Assembly (NCBI GenBank): GCA_964511665.1 | Contig: CAZEHA010000024.1 | Location: forward strand, 1-49,008 | Reading direction: 5' to 3' | Length of the DNA: 49,008 nt | Source: JAGOEF01 sp964511665 | GTDB lineage: Bacteria > Bacteroidota > Bacteroidia > Bacteroidales > ML635J-15 | Part shown: one piece after another, positions 26,875 to 35,298 of the stretch | How positions within the stretch are numbered: the stretch's first letter is position 1 | Layout: every line of letters begins with the position of its first letter | Notes under the pieces: generated by a model | Seen by the model: the letters and a program-made list of their open reading frames with translations, nothing else | What the model was told of the DNA's origin: nothing | The model's database searches: none | Translations under genes and position numbers: made by a program

Positions 26875-27930
26875 ATGAAGTTTTATTCGGCAAACAATCT
26901 GGCAATTATTTTTTCGCTGATACTCAGTGTTGTACTTACCGCATTTATTACTTTATCAGACCTTTATTACTTTAAAACAGTAACTTGGGTACATGCATCG
27001 GGTTCGTTTATAATTACCCTGATTATTTCGATAGTTTTGCTGCGACAGGTTTTTTTCAGGTTTATTTACGATCGCATTAAGCTTATATACAAATCTATAC
27101 ACACCCGTAAGGAAGCCGGACTCAACCTGAAAACCAAGTTCAATGCCAAAATCGACATGATAGATCAGGTTGACAGCGATGTGAACGAATGGGCCAGCGA
27201 ACAAAGTAAAGAAATTGCGCAGTTGCGTCAAATGGCAGCCTACCGCAAAGAATTTATCGGCAATGTTTCGCACGAGTTAAAAACTCCCATTTTCAACATC
27301 CAGGGATACACATCTACCCTATTGGAAGGAGGTCTCGAAGACGAAAGCATCAACATGAAGTATCTGGGAAAAATTGAAAAGAATATCAATAAAATGATTT
27401 CGATTGTGAACGATCTGGAAGCCATCAGCAAACTTGAGTCGGGAAGGCTGAAGCTCGAAATTAAGGCCTTCGACCCCGAAAAACTCATTGGCGAAGTAGT
27501 TGAATCGCTCGAAGACAGGGCAAGCGAAAGAAATATAGTACTCTCGGTAAAAAAGCATTTTGATAAGTCGAAAACTATAGAAGCCGACCGGCACTTTGTC
27601 AGTCAGGTTTTTGCCAATCTTATTCTCAACGGTATTAACTATGCCAAAGAAGGTGGTACAGTAAAAATCGAAATTTTCGATATGGACAAGCACCTGTTGT
27701 TTGAAGTTACCGACAATGGCATTGGAATCCCTGCCGAGGACTTGCCTCGGGTATTCGAAAGGTTTTACCGTGTCGACAAAAGCCATTCGTCGAACACAGG
27801 CGGTAGCGGCCTGGGCCTGGCTATTGTAAAACACATTATAGAGGCTCACAATCAAAAAATTAACATCAGAAGCACCGAAGGCATTGGAACAACAGTAGCT
27901 TTTACGATGAAATCAGCAAAAAACCCATAA
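26875..27930 (+). CDS. Sensor histidine kinase (PhoR-like)
   Basis: 351 residues. Two hydrophobic helices (about 8-30 and 41-61) with only a very short loop between them, so there is almost no periplasmic sensor. A coiled-coil-like stretch (VNEWASEQSKEIAQLRQMAAYRKEF) leads to the H box NVSHELKTPIFNIQGY (H133), then an N box (FANLILNGINYAKEG), the G1 segment VTDNGIGIPAED and the G2 segment GGSGLGLAIVKHIIE. Complete HisKA/HATPase_c kinase. Cognate to the regulator upstream. With so little outside the membrane it may sense membrane stress or a partner protein. Confidence 0.94.
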   Translation: MKFYSANNLAIIFSLILSVVLTAFITLSDLYYFKTVTWVHASGSFIITLIISIVLLRQVFFRFIYDRIKLIYKSIHTRKEAGLNLKTKFNAKIDMIDQVDSDVNEWASEQSKEIAQLRQMAAYRKEFIGNVSHELKTPIFNIQGYTSTLLEGGLEDESINMKYLGKIEKNINKMISIVNDLEAISKLESGRLKLEIKAFDPEKLIGEVVESLEDRASERNIVLSVKKHFDKSKTIEADRHFVSQVFANLILNGINYAKEGGTVKIEIFDMDKHLLFEVTDNGIGIPAEDLPRVFERFYRVDKSHSSNTGGSGLGLAIVKHIIEAHNQKINIRSTEGIGTTVAFTMKSAKNP

Positions 27931-28009
27931 TCGGTTTCGAATGATTCAAAAACATCATAATAGAATGTGTTTGGTGGTGATGCATTGCCCGCTTTAATTT
28001 TTTACATGA

Positions 28010-29458
28010 ATGACTCATCAGATCATTTTTAATATTGCATTGCTTGCTCTGTGTTCGTTTGGGTATTATTATGCTTTCAGGATACAGAAACAACAACAGT
28101 ATTCTATTGCCCTTGCCATAATTGTGTTACTGGGAGCATTGCTGCGTATTTACCTCAGCGCCGATATGTTTCTGCATCCATGGGATGAGCGTTATCACGC
28201 CCTTGTGGCAAAAAATATGTTGTCGGATCCTCTGGTTCCTATGCTATACCAAAACACAGTTATACCACTCGATTATCGCGACTGGTGTGCCAACGAAATA
28301 TGGCTGCATAAGCAACCCGTACCCCTGTGGCTCATGTCGGCAGGCATCGCAGTTTTTGGCACATGGGAACCTGCAGTGCGGTTTTCGTCGGTTCTGCTGT
28401 CGACTATTGCCATTGTAGTTATATATGGTTTAGGAAAAGAATTGTTCGGAAAACCGGTCGGTTTTTTTGCGGCATTTCTGCTGTCGATACATGGCTTAAC
28501 AATCGAAATAACATCGGGCAGGGTTGCCACCGACCATATCGATTTGTGTTTTATGGTTTTTGTGCTTATTTCGATGTATTATGCGGTAAAAGATTACAGA
28601 AACTCAGGTTATCTGTTCAAAATATTATGTGGGTTGTTTCTTGGGTTAGCTATAATGTCGAAATGGTTACCGGCGCTAATTGTATATGGCGTTTGGGCGG
28701 TGCTTAACATCAGGCGAATTTCGTTTGGGAGGTTTATTGCTGGCAGTTCCATCATTTTGGGTTTTGCTGCTATTCTGGTGCTTCCATGGCAAATTTATAT
28801 TTACACCAATTGGCCGGCTGAAGCTGCATGGGAAGCTAGGTTCAACATGCTGCATATTACCGAGGTTCTCGATAATAACAGTGGTCACTGGTATTATCAT
28901 TTTGCAAAAATGGGCATGCTTTACGGAGAATTAAGCATACTGGCTTTAATATGGCTCGCTTATAAACTGCTAAAACCTCATCGCTGGCGGGTACATTTGG
29001 CTGTTTTTCTATGGTTTCTCATTCCCTTTGTGTTTTTTTCGATTCCCAAAACCAAAATGCAGGCCTATACCTTATTTGCTGCACCCGCCATCTTCATTTC
29101 CGCCGGCCTGTTCTACACATATCTGAAACAATTCATTCAACATAAAAAACTAAAGATACCGGCAATTCTGATAATGATTCTGCTTATAATGCTACCTGTT
29201 CGCTACAGTATAGAACGGCTTAAAATTTTTGAAGAATATGATAGATTTCCGCAATGGTCGAAAGATATCAGGCAACTGAAAGACCATTTGAAAAAAGAAA
29301 CGGCTCCCATAGTTGTTTTTGGGGCACCAAATCCGGTAGAAACCATGTTTCATATCGATTGCATGGCCTACGATTTCAAGGTCGATTCGTCGAAACTGAA
29401 TTCACTGCAGCAACAAGGCTACAGAGTGGTTTTGTGGGAAGAAGTAATTCAGCCGTAA
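28010..29458 (+). CDS. ArnT-like polytopic glycosyltransferase (GT83/GT39)
   Basis: 482 residues, about 10-12 hydrophobic helices. The luminal motif after the first helix, MFLHPWDERYHALVAKNML, carries the Asp-Glu pair conserved in ArnT/PMT type GT-C enzymes, and FTYGF... RVATDHIDLCFMVFVLIS matches the later conserved region. These enzymes use polyprenyl-phosphate sugars as donors on the periplasmic side. The GT2 enzyme at 21028 could make that donor. Start: ATG at 28010; a neighbouring ATG (28006) is followed by a stop after 8 codons. It is separated from the kinase by 79 nt, somewhat looser than the rest, and an own promoter is possible. Confidence 0.9.
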   Translation: MTHQIIFNIALLALCSFGYYYAFRIQKQQQYSIALAIIVLLGALLRIYLSADMFLHPWDERYHALVAKNMLSDPLVPMLYQNTVIPLDYRDWCANEIWLHKQPVPLWLMSAGIAVFGTWEPAVRFSSVLLSTIAIVVIYGLGKELFGKPVGFFAAFLLSIHGLTIEITSGRVATDHIDLCFMVFVLISMYYAVKDYRNSGYLFKILCGLFLGLAIMSKWLPALIVYGVWAVLNIRRISFGRFIAGSSIILGFAAILVLPWQIYIYTNWPAEAAWEARFNMLHITEVLDNNSGHWYYHFAKMGMLYGELSILALIWLAYKLLKPHRWRVHLAVFLWFLIPFVFFSIPKTKMQAYTLFAAPAIFISAGLFYTYLKQFIQHKKLKIPAILIMILLIMLPVRYSIERLKIFEEYDRFPQWSKDIRQLKDHLKKETAPIVVFGAPNPVETMFHIDCMAYDFKVDSSKLNSLQQQGYRVVLWEEVIQP

Positions 29459-29467
29459 AATAATGAC

Positions 29468-29497
29468 TTTGTCGACTTACAAAAATTCAGTAATTTG
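29468..29497 (+). promoter_or_regulatory. Promoter for the GGGP synthase-like gene
   Basis: TTTG at 29468-29471, 19 nt, then TAATTTG at 29491-29497 (one base shorter than TAnnTTTG). It begins 9 nt after the ArnT-like stop and supports an ATG start at 29510 rather than the TTG at 29495, which would fall at about the transcription start. Confidence 0.55.
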
Positions 29498-29509
29498 CAC
29501 CACTTAAGA

Positions 29510-30241
29510 ATGACAAAAACATATATATATCACCAGATGCTAGGGGCAGCAGCTTCCCGAAAACGGCAAATCGCCATGCTTATCGATCCCGACAAGTTCG
29601 ATGAAGACTGGTTTCGGGCTACTGCAGTTCACCCTAATTTCGAAGCTATTCACTACATTTTTGTTGGAGGCAGCTTGTTACAAAACAGTCCGGAACGCTG
29701 TATTGCCAAAATCAAAAAACATTGCAACCGTCCTGTGATTTTGTTTCCGGGTCACGCATCACACATTCAGGGCGACGCTGATGCTTTGTTACTTTTATCG
29801 CTTATTTCGGGCCGAAATCCCGAATTCCTTATTGGCAACCATGTAATTGCCGCTGCTTCTATTAAGGCATCGGGCATCGAAACCATCAGCACAGGGTATA
29901 TACTTACGGGAAACAAAGGCAGTTCATCGGTAGAGTATATGAGCAACACCTCTCCCATTCCTTCGAACAAGACCGATATTGCAGTTGCCACAGCACTAGC
30001 CGGCGAAATGATTGGGATGAAGCTGATATACCTTGAGGCGGGAAGCGGGGCAGGCGAAACAGTACCCGATTCGATGATTGCTGCTGTACGAAAATCGTGT
30101 AATTGTGTTTTACTTGTAGGAGGAGGCATAACAACACCCGAAGCGATACATCAAAAATTTGAAGCAGGAGCCGATATCGTTGTAATAGGAACAGCTTTCG
30201 AAAACAATCAGCTTTCGCTTGATGATATAAAGCCGTGTTGA
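29510..30241 (+). CDS. Geranylgeranylglyceryl phosphate synthase-like (GGGPS/PcrB family)
   Basis: 243 residues, TIM-barrel prenyltransferase. Motifs: AMLIDPDKFDEDWF, IFVGGSLLQN, VILFPGHASHIQGDADALLLLSLISGRNPEFLIG, IYLEAGSGAGETVP and VGGGITTPEAI...GADIVVIGTAFEN (phosphate-binding). The family joins glycerol-1-phosphate and a polyprenyl diphosphate through an ether bond, the first step to archaeal-type lipids; Bacteroidota carry a bacterial group of GGGPS. The UbiA-family enzyme at 3506 could provide the next step. Convergent with coaD, 14 nt apart. Confidence 0.93.
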   Translation: MTKTYIYHQMLGAAASRKRQIAMLIDPDKFDEDWFRATAVHPNFEAIHYIFVGGSLLQNSPERCIAKIKKHCNRPVILFPGHASHIQGDADALLLLSLISGRNPEFLIGNHVIAAASIKASGIETISTGYILTGNKGSSSVEYMSNTSPIPSNKTDIAVATALAGEMIGMKLIYLEAGSGAGETVPDSMIAAVRKSCNCVLLVGGGITTPEAIHQKFEAGADIVVIGTAFENNQLSLDDIKPC

Positions 30242-30255
30242 CAAAGCATTCGCCT

Positions 30256-30717
30256 TTAAGGCATAATAATCATCCCTTTTGGAATAAATGCACTTACATC
30301 ACCACCATTCTTATACACATCGCGCACAATAGATGAACTTATAAAACTATGTTCGGGTTTCGTAAGTAAAAATACCGTTTCTATTTCGCTGTTCAGTACT
30401 TTATTAACTTGTCCAACTGCTCTCTCGAACTCAAAATCAGCTGATGTTCTCAATCCCCTAAGGAGGTATTGCGCTCCTATAGATTTACAGAATTCGATAG
30501 TTAAACCCGAGTATACCATCACACTAACCCGAGGTTCGTGTGAAAATAGTTTTCGCACCCAGTCTTCGCGGTCAGCAGCCGGAAAAAACCCTTGTTTATT
30601 TTCGTTCACACCTATACCAATTACTATGCTGTCGAACAGCGGCAAGGCACGCAACACAATCGATTCGTGTCCAACTGTAAATGGGTCGAATGAGCCAGGA
30701 AAAAGTGCTTTTTTCAT
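30256..30717 (-). CDS. coaD: Phosphopantetheine adenylyltransferase
   Basis: 153 residues: ALFPGSFDPFTVGHESIV (ATP-binding HxGH motif at TVGH), LRGLRTSADFEFE, and HSFISSSIVRDVYKNGGDVSAFIP (ISSS-x-VR). Fourth step of CoA synthesis, moving AMP to 4'-phosphopantetheine. Length and motifs normal. It starts 12 nt after the glnS stop and is very likely cotranscribed with it. Confidence 0.97.
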   Translation of the reverse strand: MKKALFPGSFDPFTVGHESIVLRALPLFDSIVIGIGVNENKQGFFPAADREDWVRKLFSHEPRVSVMVYSGLTIEFCKSIGAQYLLRGLRTSADFEFERAVGQVNKVLNSEIETVFLLTKPEHSFISSSIVRDVYKNGGDVSAFIPKGMIIMP

Positions 30718-30729
30718 AGTTAGGTCGTT

Positions 30730-32406
30730 TTATTTAGCGGCTTTTTTTGCCCAGGTATCTTTTAGTTCAACCACTCTGTTGAATACTTTTTTATTGTTTA
30801 TACTATCGGGGTCGCAACAGAAATACCCCTTACGTTCGAACTGCACTTTATCAAATATTGATACCCCATTCACAGCTGCCTCGGCTTTAGCAATAACTGT
30901 TTTCAGCGAGTTTTTATTCAAATAATCTTTAAAGTTACCCCCTTCGGGCAGATCATCGGGATCGGGAACACTAAAAAGCCTGTCGTAGAGTCGCACTTCA
31001 ACATCGCAGGCATGTGCCGCCGATACCCAGTGGATGGTGCTTTTCACCTTTCGTCCGTCGGGCGATTTACCGCCTTTGCTTTGGGGGTCGTAGGTACATA
31101 TCAGGCTGTGAATGCTGCCATCGCTGTTTTTAACAACTTCTTCGCATTTCAAGAAATAGGCATAACGTAAGCGGACTTCTTTTCCCGGTGCCAAGCGGAA
31201 AAAGTCTTTATGCGGTTCTTCCATAAAGTCGTCGCGTTCAATCCACAACTCTTTCGAAAATTCGAGAAGCCTTGTTCCGGCCTCTGGGTCTTCGGGATTG
31301 TTTACAGCCTCAAGCTTTTCGATTGTGTTATCGGGATAGTTTTTAATTATCACATGTATGGGATCGAGAACAGCCATTAAGCGAACGGCTTTCTTATTTA
31401 AATCTTCGCGCACGCAATGCTCGAGCAGACTTACATCGATTACGTTTTCGCGCTTAGCAACCCCTATTCTTTCGGCAAAATCGCGTATCGACTCGGGTGT
31501 AAAGCCCCTGCGGCGCAATCCCCTAATAGTAGGCAGACGAGGGTCGTCCCAACCATTCACATATCCACCCTTTACCAATTCGAGCAGTTTTCGCTTACTC
31601 ATCACTGTATACGAAAGATTCAGTCGTGCAAACTCAATTTGACGGGGCCGATATTCTCCCTTTGCAATTTGATCGAGAAACCAATCGTAGAGAGGACGGT
31701 GTACTTCGAATTCGAGAGTGCAAATACTATGGGTAATGCCTTCGATAAAGTCGCTTTGTCCATGGGCATAGTCGTACATCGGATAAATACACCATGCATC
31801 TCCCGTACGGTGGTGATGCTGCTTCAGAATGCGATACATAATGGGGTCGCGCATATGCATATTGGGCGAATTCATATCGATTTTTGCACGTAACACCATG
31901 CTGCCGTTTTCGAATTCTCCGTTTTTCATTCTTTCGAACAAATCAAGGTTTTCGTGAACCGGACGATTTCGATGAGGACTTTCGATGCCGGGTTCGGTGG
32001 GACTGGTACGCTGCCGGCTGATTTCTTCGGGCGACTGCTCATCTACGTAGGCTTGTCCCTGCTGTATTAGTTCAACCGCCCAATCGTACAGTTGCCCGAA
32101 ATAATCGGAAGCATAATATAGGTTATCCCATTCGAAGCCCAGCCAACGAACATCTTCCATAATGCTGTTTACATATTCAACATCTTCGGCTGTTGGGTTT
32201 GTATCATCGAATCTAAGGTTGGTTTTCCCATTAAAATCTCGTTTCAATCCAAAATTAAGGCAAATAGATTTCGCATGGCCAATATGTAGGTATCCATTGG
32301 GCTCAGGGGGGAATCGGGTGATAATACTACTGTGTTTTCCCGTATTTAGGTCGGTATTCACAATTTGTTCAATAAAATTTAATGATTCTTTGCTTTCGGC
32401 AGTCAT
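30730..32406 (-). CDS. glnS: Glutaminyl-tRNA synthetase
   Basis: 558 residues. Class I signature HIGH is in RFPPEPNGYLHIGHAKSICLNFGL and KMSKS is VMSKRKL; the body (DDTNPTAEDVEYVNSIMEDVRWLGFEWDNLYYASDYF) and the C-terminal anticodon-binding beta-barrels (EVRLYDRLFSVPDPDD, VNGVSIFDKVQFERKGYFCCDPDS) are of GlnRS rather than GluRS. Start ATG 32406 (MTAESKES); a longer frame from 32481 has no support and would cross its own -7 element. It is divergent from the histidine kinase at 32506. Confidence 0.97.
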   Translation of the reverse strand: MTAESKESLNFIEQIVNTDLNTGKHSSIITRFPPEPNGYLHIGHAKSICLNFGLKRDFNGKTNLRFDDTNPTAEDVEYVNSIMEDVRWLGFEWDNLYYASDYFGQLYDWAVELIQQGQAYVDEQSPEEISRQRTSPTEPGIESPHRNRPVHENLDLFERMKNGEFENGSMVLRAKIDMNSPNMHMRDPIMYRILKQHHHRTGDAWCIYPMYDYAHGQSDFIEGITHSICTLEFEVHRPLYDWFLDQIAKGEYRPRQIEFARLNLSYTVMSKRKLLELVKGGYVNGWDDPRLPTIRGLRRRGFTPESIRDFAERIGVAKRENVIDVSLLEHCVREDLNKKAVRLMAVLDPIHVIIKNYPDNTIEKLEAVNNPEDPEAGTRLLEFSKELWIERDDFMEEPHKDFFRLAPGKEVRLRYAYFLKCEEVVKNSDGSIHSLICTYDPQSKGGKSPDGRKVKSTIHWVSAAHACDVEVRLYDRLFSVPDPDDLPEGGNFKDYLNKNSLKTVIAKAEAAVNGVSIFDKVQFERKGYFCCDPDSINNKKVFNRVVELKDTWAKKAAK

Positions 32407-32438
32407 AGTCGTTTTTTGATGATTAATATTAACCGCAG

Positions 32439-32446
32439 CAAAAATA
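32439..32446 (-). promoter_or_regulatory. Promoter -7 element for glnS-coaD
   Basis: On the minus strand this reads TATTTTTG, an exact TAnnTTTG, 32 nt before the glnS ATG (32406). A TTG-containing segment lies about 25 nt upstream, a little further than usual. Confidence 0.5.
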
Positions 32447-32505
32447 ACACATAATTTATTTTGAGGTGTGTCAATTTCCATTTAATTTTAAACCGTTCTA
32501 ATTAT

Positions 32506-34545
32506 ATGAAACTGAATCGATTTTCGACAATACTGATTATTTTTCTCGGCACCTTTAGTTATGCATTACAGGGGAGCGATTCATTGGCAATTTCAGGCGT
32601 GGCCGATGTGAGATTATTGAAAGAAAACTCCGAAAAAATTGTTAAGCTCGATGGAGAATGGGCCTATTACGATACAGTATTTATTGACTATAAGGCAATT
32701 ACGCAAAACAGCAAATATCACGCTGTGTATTGCAAATTACCCGGCATCTGGGATCATCATTTCGCAGGTAAAAACACCGGAAAAAAAGGCATTGGCTATG
32801 GCACTTATCACATTTGCCTTATTGCCCCCAAGATTCCCCTGGGATTACGTTTCGAGAGATTCAACACTGCATCGCGAATTTTTCTGAACGAAGAACTGAT
32901 TTTGGAGAATGGTGTGGTATCGAACACTGAAAAGAACTACCAGCCCTTTGCTCGTCAAAAATACTACTACTTCAACAATGAATCAGACACATTGCATCTC
33001 GTAATTCAGGTGACTAATTTTAAGCACTTTGCAGGCGGTGCCACAGGGCCTGTAATTATTGGCAGTGAACAAAAAATCAGAAGTTTAGAATTTCAAACCT
33101 CTTTCTTCAACCTATTTTCGCTTAACCTTTTGTGTGCCACTGCATTGTTGTTCTTTCTGCTATATTTCTTCAGAGTACACGATAAGCCACAGCTTTATTT
33201 TGCCATAATGCTTGTAGTAGTAAGCTTGCGTATGATCTCGCATCAGGATGCTTTTATTTTCGACTGGCTGAACCTAAGTTATCCTGTCTCATTGCGCTTA
33301 GATTATTTCACACTTAATCTGATGGCTTTGTCGATGTTTGCATACTATTTCACGCTGTATCCGGAACCCCGGCTACGTAAAATCAATGTTGGCATTGCTT
33401 CTGTTTTCACCTTGTTGGCATTGCTTAGTTTTGTGTTACCGCTCTACGAACTTTCGATGATGGTGTATTATGCACGCTATTTGCTGATATCTATATTGCT
33501 CTATGCCTTTACAATTGTAATAGCCCGGCTGATACGAAAAAAACCTGTTGCCCCGTTAATCATGGCGGCATTTGTTTTTTTTCTGATTTTTTCGGCATTC
33601 GAATTAATCTATAAAGGAAGTCATTTCGAACTGTATGTTATTTTTACTACTACCACTGTGGTGTTGTTTGTTATTTCGCAAGTGATGGTGCTGGCCAAAA
33701 GGCATAACGATTTAATTATTAGCCAGAAAATGCTTGCCGACGAGCTGGCTCACAACAATCTGAATCTGGAACGCAGCATTCAGCAGCGAACAATTATGCT
33801 CGAAAGAAAAAATAAAAGCTTACTGCAAAGTAAAACAGAACTTGAACATTTACTAAAAACCAAAGACAAACTGTTTAGCATCATCGGCCACGATTTACGA
33901 AGCCCTCTCAGCATCATCAATCTCTATTCAGAAATACTATGGGAAGAATGCGACGATAACGAAAGGCGAAAAAAACTGAATTACATTATTAATGCCTCGG
34001 GTTCGGCCATGCATTTGTTGAGCAATTTGCTTGCCTGGGGCAAAAAAGAAACCGGAAATCTTAAAATAAACCCATCATTCACCGGGGTAGATCAGGTAAT
34101 AGAAGAAAGCGTTCAGTCGTTTCATGGCATTGCCGAAGCAAAAAACATCGTTATTAAAACCAAATCAGACAATTCGGTGGTGTATGCCGATCGATTTATT
34201 GTACAACTCATCATCAGCAACCTTCTGAATAACGCTATCAAGTTCTCACATCCCGGCTCCGAAATCGTGGTGAGTGCTCAACTGATAGCACCTGCACCTA
34301 ATGGGAAAGTCCGTATTTCGGTTATCGACCAAGGCGTGGGAATAGACGCAAACACATTGCAAAAACTACGCAGTGGAAGCGAAATTATCACCAGCCGAGG
34401 CACCAACGACGAAAAAGGTTCCGGTTTAGGGCTTATTATTGTTAAAGAGTTTATCGAAATGAATCACGGTGAGTTTTTCATAGAATCGGAGAAAGACAGG
34501 GGGAGCATTTTTAGCATAGTTTTACAAACAAAAATGTGGAGTTAA
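32506..34545 (+). CDS. 7TMR-DISM sensor histidine kinase
   Basis: 679 residues. A signal peptide (MKLNRFSTILIIFLGTFSYALQ) is followed by an extracellular beta-sandwich (7TMR-DISMED2, about residues 25-200: KLDGEWAYYDTV, LRFERFNTASRIFLNEEL, LVIQVTNFKHFAGG), seven hydrophobic helices (about 205-400), a coiled coil (about 410-450), then HisKA with H462 in IIGHDLRSPLSIINLYSEIL and HATPase_c (SNLLNNAIKFSHPG, VIDQGVGID, GSGLGLIIVKEFIE). DISM domains usually bind carbohydrates or other small ligands. No adjacent regulator; folB follows after 1 nt. The start ATG 32506 is chosen for the signal peptide; an ATG-less extension to 32461 is not coding. Confidence 0.92.
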   Translation: MKLNRFSTILIIFLGTFSYALQGSDSLAISGVADVRLLKENSEKIVKLDGEWAYYDTVFIDYKAITQNSKYHAVYCKLPGIWDHHFAGKNTGKKGIGYGTYHICLIAPKIPLGLRFERFNTASRIFLNEELILENGVVSNTEKNYQPFARQKYYYFNNESDTLHLVIQVTNFKHFAGGATGPVIIGSEQKIRSLEFQTSFFNLFSLNLLCATALLFFLLYFFRVHDKPQLYFAIMLVVVSLRMISHQDAFIFDWLNLSYPVSLRLDYFTLNLMALSMFAYYFTLYPEPRLRKINVGIASVFTLLALLSFVLPLYELSMMVYYARYLLISILLYAFTIVIARLIRKKPVAPLIMAAFVFFLIFSAFELIYKGSHFELYVIFTTTTVVLFVISQVMVLAKRHNDLIISQKMLADELAHNNLNLERSIQQRTIMLERKNKSLLQSKTELEHLLKTKDKLFSIIGHDLRSPLSIINLYSEILWEECDDNERRKKLNYIINASGSAMHLLSNLLAWGKKETGNLKINPSFTGVDQVIEESVQSFHGIAEAKNIVIKTKSDNSVVYADRFIVQLIISNLLNNAIKFSHPGSEIVVSAQLIAPAPNGKVRISVIDQGVGIDANTLQKLRSGSEIITSRGTNDEKGSGLGLIIVKEFIEMNHGEFFIESEKDRGSIFSIVLQTKMWS

Positions 34546-34546
34546 T

Positions 34547-34909
34547 ATGGGAAGAATAACACTCGAAGGCATGGAATTTTTTGCCTGCCACGGCCACTAT
34601 GCCGAAGAAAAAGAAAGTGGAACCCGTTTTCTGGCCGATGTTTGGATGGATACCGACACCAGTACGGCGGCAGCCTCCGATAACATTGTCGACGCCTTGA
34701 ATTACCAGGAAGCCTATGTGTGCATTCGCAGGGTATTCGAAGAGGGACAGTTCAATTTGCTTGAGGCATTGGCCTCGCATTGCCTCGATGCCTTGTTCGA
34801 ACGTTTTGATGGTTTGCAACTGGCTGGCATACGCGTGCGAAAAATCAACCCGGCCATGGGCGGACCCATTGCAGGCGTGAGTGTGAGCATGGAGAGAGGG
34901 AGAGAATAA
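34547..34909 (+). CDS. folB: Dihydroneopterin aldolase
   Basis: 120 residues: GRITLEGMEFFACHGHYAEEKE (aldolase Tyr/His-Gly opening), SDNIVDALNYQEAYVCIRRVFE and the late VRKINPAMGGPIAGVSVSMER (Lys). FolB splits 7,8-dihydroneopterin to 6-hydroxymethyl-dihydropterin and glycolaldehyde in folate synthesis. It starts 1 nt after the histidine kinase stop, so expression may be coupled to it. Whether the kinase has any functional link to folate is not shown. Confidence 0.95.
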   Translation: MGRITLEGMEFFACHGHYAEEKESGTRFLADVWMDTDTSTAAASDNIVDALNYQEAYVCIRRVFEEGQFNLLEALASHCLDALFERFDGLQLAGIRVRKINPAMGGPIAGVSVSMERGRE

Positions 34910-34926
34910 AAAAAATATTTTACCTA

Positions 34927-34957
34927 TTGCAAAATTAAAAAACCTGTATTATTTTTG
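34927..34957 (+). promoter_or_regulatory. Promoter of tRNA-Glu
   Basis: TTG at 34927-34929, 20 nt, then TATTTTTG at 34950-34957 (TAnnTTTG). Expected transcription start about 34964, some 20 nt before the tRNA. Confidence 0.6.
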
Positions 34958-34984
34958 CAGTCCCTAAATTAGACAAGGGTACAC

Positions 34985-35056
34985 GGTCCGGTCGTCTAGG
35001 GGTTAGGACGTCAGATTTTCATTCTGGTAACCGGGGTTCGATTCCCCGTCGGACTG
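34985..35056 (+). tRNA. tRNA-Glu (anticodon UUC)
   Basis: Folds as a full cloverleaf: acceptor GGTCCGG with TCGGACT (two G-T wobbles), D stem GTCT/GGAC, anticodon stem TCAGA/TCTGG with loop TTTTCAT (anticodon TTC), T stem CGGGG/CCCCG with loop TTCGATT. Discriminator G at 35056; CCA is not encoded. An integrase gene follows directly, so the 3' half is probably the attachment site of the element that begins here. Confidence 0.97.
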
Positions 35057-35080
35057 CTGAGCTGAAAAGCAAAACAACGT

Positions 35081-35116
35081 AAAAGCCTGAAATTCAATGA
35101 ATTCAGGCTTTTTTGT
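35081..35116 (+). terminator. Intrinsic terminator after tRNA-Glu
   Basis: Perfect 11-bp stem AAAAGCCTGAA (35081-35091) and TTCAGGCTTTT (35102-35112) with a 10-nt loop, ending in a T run. Confidence 0.85.
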
Positions 35117-35159
35117 TTTCCGTAAAAGGGGCCAAAAACACCGTATTTCCGCGAAATGC

Positions 35160-35204
35160 CGTTACCAAATCGTTACCAAAAATTTGTTCAGAAAAATGGT
35201 AACG
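35160..35204. repeat. Candidate integrase arm-type sites
   Basis: CGTTACCA occurs directly twice (35160-35167, 35171-35178) and in inverted form as TGGTAACG (35197-35204), all between tRNA-Glu and the integrase gene. Short repeats placed so are typical of arm-type binding sites of lambda-type integrases; the function is inferred. Confidence 0.5.
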
Positions 35205-35241
35205 AAACGGGTTCTTTTGCGCTGATTTGCAGCACTTTGCA

Positions 35242-35274
35242 TTTGTAAAATTCATTCCATTTGTAGTATTTTTG
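35242..35274 (+). promoter_or_regulatory. Promoter of the integrase gene
   Basis: TTTG at 35242-35245, 21 nt, then TATTTTTG at 35267-35274; the ATG at 35299 follows after a short leader. This supports the start at 35299 over an in-frame upstream ATG at 35227. Confidence 0.65.
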
Positions 35275-35298
35275 TCTAACAGAATTAGTATTAAACTT

